Assembly: GCA_964035795.1 (NCBI GenBank)
Contig: OZ038320.1
Coordinates: 8,144,671-8,208,670, forward strand
Direction of reading: 5' to 3'
Source: Pterobdella sp. o SKG-2022
Taxonomy: Eukaryota; Annelida; Clitellata; Hirudinida; Piscicolidae
DNA length: 64,000 bases
In this document: positions 28,801-41,700 of the stretch, piece by piece
Layout of the letters: each line of letters starts with the position of its first letter
Numbering within the stretch: the stretch's first letter is position 1
The notes under the pieces: generated by a model
Seen by the model: the letters and a program-made list of their open reading frames with translations, nothing else
What the model was told of the DNA's origin: nothing
The model's database searches: none
Translations under genes and position numbers: made by a program

Positions 28801-31800
28801 AGTATTATTGATTTTATTTTATTATTCACAATATTCAAAAAAAAAATTGAGATACGATAAACTTTCAACTGAAAATCGTTCTTAAACTGGCCATGCATCG
28901 ATCAACACATATGTCAAACCTGCTTGAGATAATTTTTTATTTCTTCATTGCACGCATCAATCTTGTTACAGCTCATAATTGTTTTGAAAGAAACCTTTTA
29001 TCATATCTACATTTGCTTTCGATTAAACTCTAAATTCATTTTTAAGCTTTCCATGGTTAATTAAGTATATATATCTTTCATGGGAAACATTGAAGACCAA
29101 AGCATTATCATACCATTGTGGATAAATAGCCTGCCAAACGTCTAGTGACTATAAGAATATACTGTTAATTAACTTTGTTGAAACTTTCCAAATATAAAAA
29201 TAATCATTTAACTTGCTTTATTACTTTTTATGTTAATTAGTAGGTTTCAATTGCATGAAACATTATGGGTGACAGAGTAAAAAACTTGTTTGGAAATAAG
29301 TCTAACATCTTGTCAACATAAGGACTACTTGGCCATTTTGACCCCAATCCCAGCACCAACCAATAAATCAACGCAGTTCATGTAATAAAAAATATAGTAC
29401 AATTATAAAACATATTTATTTTCTTGGTTACTTTGTGGGTTTTTGAAGTTATTAGAATAAAATAAATAGGTTTTTTCCGTTCAATTCATTTAAAACTAAT
29501 CTAATGTCTGTTATATCATTGTAATCATTAAACTGTGTTGAATAGAGAGAGACATTTGTGTAAATAAAAAAACCTATACAAAAAGTTATTTCAGAATGAA
29601 GTAAATATTTCAACCTTTCAAATAAGGAGTGGAGCAGGGTTTTTATTGGAGCATTTATAATTAGAGAAGTAGTTGAGCATTGAAATTAATTGAAGTCTAC
29701 AAAGAACTATTAAAAGAGACTAAAAACTGGATGTGTAGTTTCTTAACTAGTCGTAAACACCAATTTCGCTGAGGCGTACTCTTTTTGCCAATATAAAATA
29801 CTTTGAGTTTTTTAATATTATTCTAATGATGTTTCATTGGCTTCAGATAATATAAGCTTTGCAAAAATTTTATTAAACTCGTTCCACAAACTTTACTTTG
29901 AATTTTTTCATTTTTCAGTTTTTTGCTTTGATATAAGGTTTTTAGAAATTTATTATTTCTTCAAATTGACTCAAAATGACTCCAACTCATTAACAAGCAA
30001 AATATAACACGTTTATTTAAACTCAGTAATTTTAACACAAATCCCTTTCATGGTTCATCACTCATAATAATTTTATTAACATTAGTCAAATTGAATATAG
30101 TGTTTTAATTACCAAAAAACTAAGCTCAACTTTGGATGGAGTCGATTTTTAATTCTCATAGGTTGAAAATATCAAAAAGCTGTCATCTGATCTAATAGTA
30201 ATATATATTATCTAAAGGTCCTGTCAAAGTAATTGTGAAATACAGTAAATATTATTTTCAGCTAAAGAGTTTTTTAAATCAACTTAGTTACCAGTGGTTT
30301 TCAAAATTTGAAAGGAATTTTCAATTGTAAGGTACAAATAAATTTGGAGATAATGCTCGCAGCAAGCACAAAGCGTTTATTTGAAAAATGCTTCTTAATG
30401 TTTTACATTTGAAAACTCACATTTAAAAGCTTCGTACAAAATAGTTTTAAGTGATTTTTATTGAAATTTTGTAAATGAAAAAATAAAACTCTTGTCATTA
30501 TAATTGTGAGTTTTCAATATTATTCAATCTTTAATTTAATCTATTAAAAACACAAATTTTTTTTGAAAAATTGTAAGAAATTACATTTAAATAGCCATTC
30601 AAGACTTATACAATTCTTCAAATGGCTGCGCGTAGAAAAAAATCTACATGCTTTGTAAGATGTTTTATAATGTTTATCCACAATGTTTTCAATGCCGCAG
30701 ACCTTAAAAAACTAAAAAAATTTCCAACTTGAGCAAAAAAGGCTTATATGCCACCACTTCATATCAATGAATCAATAAATGGAACGTGAATTTTTAAAGT
30801 GAATTTTGAAGCATTTTATTTTGCTTCTAGTGCATTGGAAAATTAACATTAAGCTGTGTGAGATAAAGAATATAAGAGTTAGCACTAATTGCATGCCAAA
30901 TTCCAAAATCACTTTTTCGAATTATGTCTGCCTAATTCACCGTGAATTTTCAAAAAAATTTCTCCATAAAATGCTGACATTATGTTCATATCAAAACTGA
31001 TGAGATGTGCCCACTCAGTTTATCTTGCTTTAACTTTTGGCAAAAAATTCAAAGTTAAAAAACGGCTAATTTGCTACATAAACTATTCAATTTTAATGAA
31101 ATTTACGGAATTATATTTTTTGATAATATTCTCGTTAAAACCATGATTATTAGAATCGTGTTTCGTAAGTAAATTTATATAATGGCTTATTGAATTATAA
31201 CATGAGAAAGTAACAAAAATAGAAGATGGAGAAACTAATTTAACGTTATAATTTACATGTGGTCTTGTAATATTTCAGGGAAACTTTCACACAACTTCAA
31301 GATCGAGTGTGTTCTTGTCGCAAAATAATCATCTTGGCTGATGGCTTTAACAGTTACAATTCGGCAGTAGATTTTGCTAGAAATTGAATCCAAGATACAA
31401 ATTGGCAGTTTATATTTTTAATATGAATCTAATGAAATACCTTTTTCATTGTTACATTTTTTGTTGAGAATAAAGAATTTTTTGAAAGTATTACAACTAT
31501 TATTGTTATTGTTACGATTATTATTTAAATGTTGAGTGCAGTGTAAAACAGTTGCACTGAAAGACGTCCTAGCGAAGAAATGTTTCAAATATAAATTGAT
31601 GAACCTTATCTTTAATTTGTCATTTCATCTCAAAGATCTCATCTTTAACTTACATATTCATCTCTTCCATAATCTAATGTATCCACAATTCACCCAAACT
31701 AATTTGATAAGAAAACCCCTAAGTTATTGGGATGGTTGATGTTTCTATTTAAAACCACTATGATTAAAATTTCTAATAAATGGTATAACACAGTCGAGAA

Positions 31801-33654
31801 AAGTTTTTATATTTTTTTTTGCTAAAAATAGTAAACTAATTTGCTTTTATCTGCAACTAATTGCAAAATTAGTAAAAAAAGTTTCTTACATGAGCTTTCA
31901 GTTTGAAATGAATTTGCTTTCAACTTGAAATTGTCAAGATGAATGCTACTTTTAATTTAGTTTGAAATTTATAGCTGGTTTTAAGCCATATGCTGCATGC
32001 ACTGGGATATAGCGGTTTGTTTCAAAACTTGCAAAACTACATTTTAATGGAGTATTTTCAACGAATGTTATTATATCTATCATAATCTATACCAATTTAT
32101 TTTCATGAATTATAGTTAATAATAGATAAGAAGTATATTCAAGCTTGAAAATGCTGATTGCCGTTTTTTTGAAACTTAATAAGTTTTGACAGTCAGATAA
32201 TTGTGAAATTTTATTTTTGACTGGAACTTATACATATGAAATTGAATTATTTTGAATTCAAAAACCATTTCAAGTATCGAGTTTATCTTTTTTTTTGGAT
32301 TTATATTAAATTCATTATATTAAGATAGAATTTTAAAATTAACTACGAAATCTAAGCCACAATATTTGCTTTAAAAATTTTGAATTATTTAAACTTCCAA
32401 GCTGAATACTGTAATCAATATGTTCAAAAAAGTTACAACTTTTTAAAATTTCAATGTTATAAGGATATCAATCTAAAAACATTAACATTACTCAAATGAG
32501 TGTTTTGATAGTTATATTTATGTAGTTTCTCTGAAATATTGAAACAGAAATTAAAACCAGTATTTTTGAAATAAAATTGCTATACAAGTTTGGTTGTGCT
32601 GCATGGCTTTAAGGATGAAATTTTTGTGAGAAGCTTCGTAGCGGAAATTTTTCCTTATCTTTCCTGATGTTTTCCATTTATAATATAATACTGGCGTTTT
32701 TCATAAAATGATCTCAAGCTAACATAAAATAAATTAATATAACTTCATCTCCGGAAAAAAGTTACTAATCAAAATAACTGAAAGTTTTGTCCCTTTGTTT
32801 GAAGATTTATAGACAGATTTTTAAAATGAATATAAAAGTCTAGTAAAAAATAAACTCAAAATGTGCTACTCAAGCTATGTGTTTTAGGAACGAATGAAAA
32901 ATTGTAAATGCTAAAAATTTTCAACTTTTATAGGCTTTTTTGAAACCTTAGTAAAATTTCCCAAAAAATTTAATCAACTATTTTTTATAGGGAATTTTGT
33001 CCAAGCTTTTTCATACATGAACACATGCTCAGCCAATGTGTGAGAAGTACTAAAATATAATTCAGAGTAACTAATTGAAGTATTCATCAAAAGCTTTTAT
33101 TTTTATTTGAATGCACCGCAGTCTTCAATGCAGAAGAAATTTTCAGTATTATTGGTGATGAAATACATGTTTGTATGTTGAGAAGAATGGTATTATATAG
33201 GCAAAAATGATCTTCGTTGCATATCTATATAAAATTAGTAGCAAAATATTTGATTGATGAAACTTATGGAGTCTGACATTGTATGCAGTAAACTGGAGTC
33301 TTACGCTGTGGAAAACACCCAATGCAAAAATAAAACCTTTGAAGTTTTATTACATAAAAAATAACAATAGCTCTTAGTTAAACCCCAAACAAAAAATTTT
33401 TAAAATACTAAGAAATCTCAAACTAAAATCTCAAAAGAATTTCAAACGCTTTAACATCAACTTTTGTTTGATCTGGCAGATAACATCAACAAGACATTCC
33501 TTTATGCTTGGTTGGGAAGCGATTGATTGCAAGTAAAGAAGAATAGCAATAATAAATTAGTGTAATTTAAAAAATAACAAAATAACTTTGGTCAAAATGA
33601 AATATCAATTTGTCTATTTACTTGCTTATTATTAGTTTCTTCAAATTATGATTA

Positions 33655-34340
33655 TGAATATTATCATTATTATCATTATCAATATTTGCTTTTTCACGAT
33701 TAAGCCGGTTATGAATCTAGTACCGAGCTTTTTTTCAAAAGCATAGGGTGGCCAAAACCTTCTTTCCAGCACTTTTCTCAAAATAAACCCACTACCAACT
33801 ATTGCTGACTTTTGTATTGTTTCAATGAGATAACTAGTTAATTTATTTGTTCTGTTCCTAAAGCACCTAGTTCCACCGGAATTCATGTTGTTTTTACCTT
33901 CCATAATCTGAATAATTCTTAGTTATTTTTTTTCTTTTTCTTTTATTATTGCTCGGATGTCTTTTGGTGTAGCTATGTCTATAATGCAACATTTTTTCAG
34001 CTCTTTCTATATGAAAACTATGTGTGGGCGTCTTGCTTTGAATAATTTATGAACATAAATTTTAAAATCCCATAATTTTTTAACTTTTTCATTTTTCATA
34101 GCAGCTTTAGCTTTGTGTTTATACCAATATTTCGATTGGGGAAGATTGTTTGTTTTTAAGATGCTCCAATGAACCGCTGTTGCGACTTTATCATGTCTTC
34201 TTTTTGTGTCAACTTGCTACATTCGCTAACTAAATGAATTACGGTTTCATCTTTTTCTTTTCACATCCGACTCTAAGCTGATTCTCTACTGCGTTCGATT
34301 CCTGCTTTCCGGTAGTTAGATCCAATCATTGTCTCAGTAC
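33655..34340 (-). mobile_element. Decayed 3' end of an R4/Dong-like LINE
   Basis: Read on the minus strand, this ends with IQKSAIVGSGFILRKVLE, matching LQKAALLGTAGILRKVLE at the C-terminus of the better-preserved R4/Dong-like copy at 56.5-58.7 kb. Further inward, 33963-33995 and about 34200-34275 resemble the corresponding nucleotide stretches of that copy (the nuclease Asp segment and the zinc-knuckle/tail region), but with many indels. The 3' side abuts an ATT/ATC-rich simple repeat (33645-33685), as in the better copy. Heavily mutated, so old. Confidence 0.7.
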
Positions 34341-35718
34341 TGTTAATCATTACTAAACCAATAATTCGTTACTCACTTTATACTTGATGCAAGCAAACTA
34401 AAATTATTTTCCGTGTTACATTTTTTTGATTTTTTTTACATAATGAGTAAAATTTTAGATACATTTATTTTTTGAGCAGAAACTAAAATTCACATTAGTT
34501 GGAGATCCTCAACTTAGGTGAGGTCATCATTAGGTGAAGCATCTTCAGTAAATACGAGTTGAAAAATCATCGTTTCATTGAAGGTTTTTAGATTTTTTCA
34601 TTATATAATTCTTTCATTATACTTCATAATTCTATAATTACTTTTCACCCAATCATAACTCTAGCTTTGTGGCTGTGTCTTATTTGCTGGTAGATTAATA
34701 GCAATTAATTTTTTTTATTATTATCTTTGTTCGATTCATATTCTACTATATCAAATTTTATGCCTAAATTATCACTTTTCGGACTTATACTTCTTGAACC
34801 ATTTCATGCACCTGTAATTTTCATGCTAATCCCATGTTTGTTCATAATGCTCTATGCTCTTTTATCATTCATCTATTATGACTCATAACTATCAGTTATG
34901 CAATCGAAACACATTTTTAGAGCGATCGACTTGCTTACTATGCCAAAAATTAATTATATAGATTTTTATAAGTTTTACTACTGTTATCTGAGGTTTCCAT
35001 TATTTTTATTTAGAAAAATAAGGGAGATTGAAAAAAAAATGCATTTCAGTAAATCAAAGTTCAAGTAATCAAAAGCTTCAAATGCAAATAAATGTCTTGA
35101 AACCATTACTAACAAATTTATAGCAACGGACACAAAGGGCTTGGTAGTGACCTTCAAAAGAGGCATGGAGATTAAAACATGCATTAGAAAAAAATTGGAC
35201 TTGAAACAAATTAAATTCAAACTAATAAATTGAAAATAAAGAATTTCTACTAGTTCATTGGTTTCAATAGCTTTAGCTGATAACTTTTGGGAAAACTACT
35301 ATATAAACATGACATTTTGCTAACATTTATGATACGTTTAAACGTATCGAGCATTTTATTTTTTCTTAATAAATTCATTAAAAATATTTTCAACGTAAAA
35401 TTTTTGGAAAATTATTTTTCAAAATGCAAAATGTATCTAAAAACAAATATAACGACTTCAATTGTATTTTCATCATTATGCTGTTCAAGGATGCTTGTAT
35501 GGTTATAATGAAGTATTTTTCGAATTTTCGAGATGTTTTTCGTACATTTATTAATCGCATGCTACTTATAACTAGAAAATTAGTTGAATTCATCAACTTA
35601 GCAAAAAAAAAATATATACTAAGCTAGACAACATTTTTGCAAAAATATAAAATAAAAAAAACAAATGATATTTATGAAAAGTAAATAACGCTTTGTGAAT
35701 CGGCAAAAAAATTTACAA
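34341..35718. other. AT-rich intergenic sequence downstream of the tetraspanin gene
   Basis: No gene seen. Open frames are short and low in complexity. It holds the 3' UTR of the minus-strand gene that ends at 35719. I could not pick a clear poly(A) signal. Confidence 0.5.
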
Positions 35719-38700
35719 TCATTTTTTTCGGTGTATATCTTTACTATTGATTTGAATTGAAGGAATGGCGGAAGATTGAACACTCAAATGCTTCAATTTC
35801 TCTCCAACCCACTTTTCCAGCTTCAAAATATCTTTCAACCTTCTGGACGTTTCTTTTGATTCGGGTTTGTGCTTGATGTTCTTAAGTTTTTTATATTTTT
35901 GGGTATTTCTTTTGCTCTTTTTATTGTAAGAATTTTCATTTTTTGGGGAAGAAGTTTCTGCCTTATTTTTTGATTTCATTTGTGTTTCATCATTATTCAA
36001 GAAATTTATTTTTTCATCTGAATTCGATGACGAATGAGTTTCAACGCACAATTTATTATGGGAAGTCTCTTTTATATAATGCAGTTCTTTATCATAGCTC
36101 TTTTTAGTCTCCAATAAGGTTGATTCCGAAATATCAGAGCTTTCCACCGTAGCATTTCTACATACATTTTTGTAACGTTTCTCATCAAAATTCATGTTAT
36201 GTTTTGTCATTTGACCATTTTCGATTTCTTCGTTCTTATATATTTTTTCTTTTTTTTCTGGCAAAAGTTTTGTCACCAGCAAACTGTTGTTGTTTCTATT
36301 AAGGATTTCATACGTCACTTTCTCAGGTTTAAACAATGAAGCAACGCCAGGTTTTTTTGTATACTCACCTCTTTCCTTGTTAACATTGCTTTTGCCAGGC
36401 TCACAGCATGTGTGGTATTCTTTGCTTTTTTGATTATTTTGGGCAGTGTCCAAATAATATTTCTTTCTTAATATTCCTTTTTTGCTATCACCTTGTATGC
36501 TTGTTTGCACACTCGGCTCTTCATAAAACTCATAGTTAATGTAATTGGTGGGACTTTCGTTATTTTCCTTACTTTTCACTTTTTCTTCGTACTTTATAGA
36601 ATCGATTGCCTCGCCATTAAACACGAGTAAGTTTTTATTACTTTCTCCGTCTTTCAATTCTACAGACGTGCTTTGAATTTTATTATTATCTTTGTTTAAT
36701 TTACTGTTTGAATCATATGCAAAATCTTTGTTTAATTTACTGTTTGAATCATATGCAAAATCTTTGTCTAATTTTTCACCGATTTTATTGTTGTTGAAAT
36801 TTTTGCTAAATCTCTTACAACGTTTGTGATAGCAGTTGTCTTTTTCACAGTTTAAACATTTATAATCCGTTGTGCCATTTTCAGCATCAAAAAAAGCTAC
36901 TTTTTCTTTAAATATAACATTTTTATTCTTCTCATTAACCTTGAAACTACTGCTATCTTTATTTTTGTGCTTGAATTGTTGTGCCATCTGATTACCAGGT
37001 AAGTGTTGAAAGTGGGGCGCGTCTTCATTGTTGGTACTCTGGTTTTGGCTCTTATTCTCTGCATCCGAAAGCTCGGACATGCCTTCTTGTAGATTGTTGT
37101 TGTTTTTTGTTGGTTCATTGGAAGACATGTCAAACAAATCGAAAAACTCATCATAAACTTGTGATTCTCTTAAAGGTTCTTTCTGGATCAGATCACTTTG
37201 AGGGTACAGGATATTAGCTTCACGATTTAGTGGGGTAGTAGGATTATTGGTAAAAAACTGGTTGGTAGCATTATTGAAGATTTTTTGATTCTGAGGAGTA
37301 CTGGGATAAAGTTGATTAGAAAGTGCAATCGGTGCCCTGTTAAAGAAATTGACTTTTTGATTCACCGAATCGGCTACTAATATGTTTTGAGGTTTAGCAC
37401 CACATTGGTTTTGAGGTGAGAAAGTTGAATTTGTTTCAATAGGCTTCAATATATTACCTGGAAAAGGTAGGTTTGAGGTAGCTGCGAGTTGGTTTTTTTT
37501 GAGAGAATCAATCAATCTTTGCAATAATATATCATGTTCGTTAATTTGTTGCGGCCCAATTTGGTTGACACCCCCACAGTTCAATTGTGAGCTTTGTTGT
37601 GGTATATTGGAAGATTGTAAGAGGGGCGATGATGGATTAAATTGGAGATTTCCGATCGTGTTGTTTTCAGTAGATGTGTTTGGATAAAAACTATCGTTCG
37701 GTGAAGGTTGTGTTTGAGAAGTATTTGATAGATTATTCAGTGCAATAGATAAGGATCTTAAAATACTGTTTGAGGAAGGATCTAGTGGGCAAGAAGATGA
37801 ATTTGGTAATGAATTTGTGTTGAAAATCCCATTTTTCAAATCTGGAAATTGGTTATTTTGTTCTGTTCTTGCAAAATCAGTGATTGGAGAGCTGGTAAAA
37901 GCTGGCTGAAATGCATTTTGAGATGGAGATTGACTCAAAAAATTTTTTGAAAAACTTGATTGTTCAGAAAAAGGAATTGTCGTTTGAGAAAAATTATTTT
38001 GGCCATCATTAATATTTTGTCCGCATAACTGGGATATTTGATTCTCCAAAGCCCTGCAGATGGATTTTAAATTAGATTCACATTTTTGTGATGCTGGAGA
38101 ATGAAGTAGATTTTTGGGCGAATTTTGCATTTGAGACAGTATTTCAGCAATTTTTGATGAAATGATTGTGTTCAATGTTGAATATGGCGAATTCTGTTGA
38201 GCGTTATATGAGGCGTTACTTGCAGTTATGTTGGAAATTTGATTCAGCACGTTTTGAACTAATTCATTATTCAGATTTGAAAAATGATTAATGTTTGTAT
38301 TACTAGTGGCAGGAATGGAAGAAGTGTTAGAAAAAAAATTGAGCTGACTCTCAAGAACATTATTATGATGGGGTTGGGCCAAGGTTGAACTTAATTGATT
38401 CGATGCATTCGGTGATGCTGACATGTTTTGGCATGTTAGGTAATTAATAGTATTTTGCAAAGAATTCAATAAATTCTGAGAATTTTGCTGAGCTAACAAT
38501 GTATTTTGAATAGAATTATGAACATTATGTGCTAATTGATTTTGGTGTGTTAGTTGGGGTTCGTTTGATAATAATTGATAAACTTTTGGAGAATTTGTAT
38601 GGCCACATGGATCATTTTGACAGAGATTTTGTATTAGAGGACTTGTTATTCCCGAATATTGCAAGCCAGTATTTAACAATGGACTGCCTTGATTTTCTGA

Positions 38701-41700
38701 AACAGCAAAATTGTTAGACAATGACTGATTAAGCGCTTGGTTTTGATTTTCTATTTGAGAACATAAACTTTGTGGGCTAACACTGGGAGATATAAAAACT
38801 TGCGAAAGATTTGGAGGTGGTGATCCATAAGTAATTTTATTCATACCTAAAAGATCTGAAGGAAGTCCGAAAGCTGCATTTTGAGTCAGAGTTGGACTAA
38901 AAAGTTGGTTTGGAATCACGTTTTGCACACTATTTTTTTGATTCAAAGAATTAAAGCTTTGCTGCCTTTTAAGGCAACAAGGGTTGGAACAATAATAGTA
39001 ACAAGTATGAATTAAAGGGTCATAACAACAGCAACATTCTGTAGAAGTATCAAAATTATCTGCAAAACTGATGTTTTTGATATGACCATTCTGATTAAAT
39101 TCTTTCTGGTTGTAATCAACTGACTGTCTCGAAGGGTTACAAAACATCGGTTCCAAAGAGAAGCAAGGCGAAAAAAATACTGGTTGTGGATTGTAGCAGA
39201 AAGAGACATCACATTCTTGATAGTTAGGATTAATTGGTGTGAAATGTTGAGAATGAAACTGATTCGAATACTTTTGGTTCTTTTGAAGACACAATTGTTC
39301 TTGCTGCTGTGGTGTGAGTTGAGATATTATCTGTTCTTGCTGATGTGGTGTTGCTTGTGAAAAAATGATTTGTTTTTGTTGGGAAGTTAGATTGCACAAA
39401 AGTTTTTGTTGGTCGTCTGAATTGGATTCTGAAAAAAGTTGTAAAAATTTATAAGGAGATAAAAGAGAGAGGGTCTGTCGTTGTTGCGCAGGCGTTGATA
39501 GAGAAAGAAGTTCATTCAATTGTTGATTCGTCAATTGTGAAAACAAATTTTGCTGTTGTTGAAAGTTCAAATGAGATAAAATTTGATGCATTTGTTGAGA
39601 GGTGAGTTGAAGTAGTAATTGTTGTTGTCGTTGTGGTGTTGACTTCAATAAGATTTGTACAATCTCTTGCGGTGAAGCTGAGCACAAAATTTGTCTCAAC
39701 TGCTGTGGCGATAAGTGAGAAATAATTTGTTCAAATTGTTGAGGTGTTGCTAAAAGTAAAACTTTCAACTGTTCTTGAAGTGTTAAATTCGAAAAAATTT
39801 GCTGTTGTTGCTGTGGTGTTGAATTCAATAAAAACTCGAGTTTTTTGTTTGTTGGCAACATGGAGAATAGCTGCTGATGCTGTTGTTGAGTTGAGTTTTG
39901 GAGCAGTTCTTGAAGAAGATGAATCGGAAGATAGCATAAAATTTTTTCCTGCTGCTCTCGATTTGAATTCAATAAGAGTTGCTGCAATTGATGCGGAGAT
40001 AATAAAGAAATAATCTGCAATTGTTGCAGAGCATTTGATTGAGCAAGAATTTCGAGAAGTTGCTGGGTTGTGAGCTGTGATAAGATATGTCGTTGCTGTT
40101 CTGGACTCAAGTGGAACAAAATCTGCAGTTGAAAAGGTGTGAGTCTGATTGAATTAGGCTGATTGGAGTTTGAACTCAATAAACATAATAATTGAGAAAT
40201 TTGCTGTTGTTGTTGAGGTGTAAAACGAGCTAGTAGTCCTTGATAATGCATGTTGCATGTGTTTGTTGAAGAGGGTTCTTTTGTTTTCAAAGTGTTTGAT
40301 AGATCCATTATTTGCTGCTGTTGTTCAGTTGTTAAAGTCGAAGATTGAGGTTTTGACACTATAGAAGACAAATATTGTTGCTGTTGTGTAGGCGTCAAAG
40401 ACGACAAAAACTGTTGTTGTTGTTCTGAAGTTAAAGACGCCAAGAGTTGTTGCTGGGATGTTGAAGAAGATAGGTTTTGTTGGTCTGAAATAAGTGAAGA
40501 TAAGTATTGTTGTTGTTGAGCAGAAGTTAATGAAGAAAAAAGTTGCTGTTTTTGTGCAAGAGTCAATGACGCCAATAATTGCTTTTCTGGGCTTGAAGAA
40601 AGTGTGGATTGTTGTAGTGATGACAACGACGTTAAATATTGTTGTTGTTGAGCAGGTGCTAATGAGGAAAAAAACTGTTGATGCTGTTGTGGAGTCAGTG
40701 ATGTCAGCAATTGCTGTTCGAGAGTTGGAGGAGACAAAGATTGTTGTTGAGAAGTAAAAGAAGCCAGATATTGTTGTTTTTGTTGAGAAGTTAAAGAAGC
40801 AATAAACTGTTGTTGTTGAACAGGAGAAAGAGATGCTAATAATTGTCTTTCTGGAGTTGGGAATAATAAATTATAATTTGGAGGCATCAAAAACATTAAG
40901 TATTTTTGTTGTTGTGCAAGAGTTAAAGAAGCATATAACTGTTGTTGTTGTTCTGGAGTCAATGATGCCAACAACTGTTGTTCAGTTATTGAAGAAGACA
41001 TACACTGTTGTTGTTGCTGAGGTGTTAGAAAAGTAAAAAACTGTTGCTTTTGTGCAGGAGTCAATGATGATAATAATAGCTTGTCTGAGGTTAACGAAGA
41101 CGTGGATTGTTGTAGTGACGCCAAAGAGTATAAATATAACTTCTGTTGCTCAAAGGTTAGTGAACATACTAACCTTTGTTGTTGATCTGGAGTTAATGAT
41201 GAAAGCAGTTGTTTTTCTGGAGATAATGACGAGGGTGATTGCTGTGATGATGTCAAAAAAGATGAATATAACTGATATTGTCCAGAAGATAAGGAGCATA
41301 CTAACTTCTGCTGTTGCTCTGGAGTCAATGATGTTAGTAGTTGTTTTTCTGGAGTTGAAAAAAACTGAGGCTGGAAAGTTGAAGGCAGTGAGTGTTTTGA
41401 AGATAATGAAAAAAAAAATAACTGTTGTTGCTTTGGACTCCATGATGATAAGAGCTGCTGTAATTGTGCAGGGGTCAAGGATGCCAGTATTTGTTTCTCA
41501 GGAGCTGGAGATGACATACATTGTTGGTGTTGTTGGGGTGTTAAAAACGAAAACAACTGTTGCAGTTGGCAAGAAGACAAAGTCGAAAATAAATGTTTTT
41601 CTGGGGTTGGAGACAAAAATTGTTGTTGTGTTGATATAGAAGATACATATTGTTGCTTTTGTTGAGGAGTTAGGAAAGCAATAAACTGTTGTTGCTGAAC

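Larger units (their letters stand above)
19296..33654. other. Gene-poor AT-rich region (14 kb)
   Basis: No gene that I can support. All open frames are short, AT-driven and without motifs. Minor items listed separately: GAT/AAT-rich tract (27.0 kb), an (AT)n run (27.8 kb) and one weak candidate exon (28.6 kb). Runs of A and T with frequent TTTTTGAAAA-like words dominate. A patch at about 20,150-20,280 is locally GC-richer but unassignable. Confidence 0.5.
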
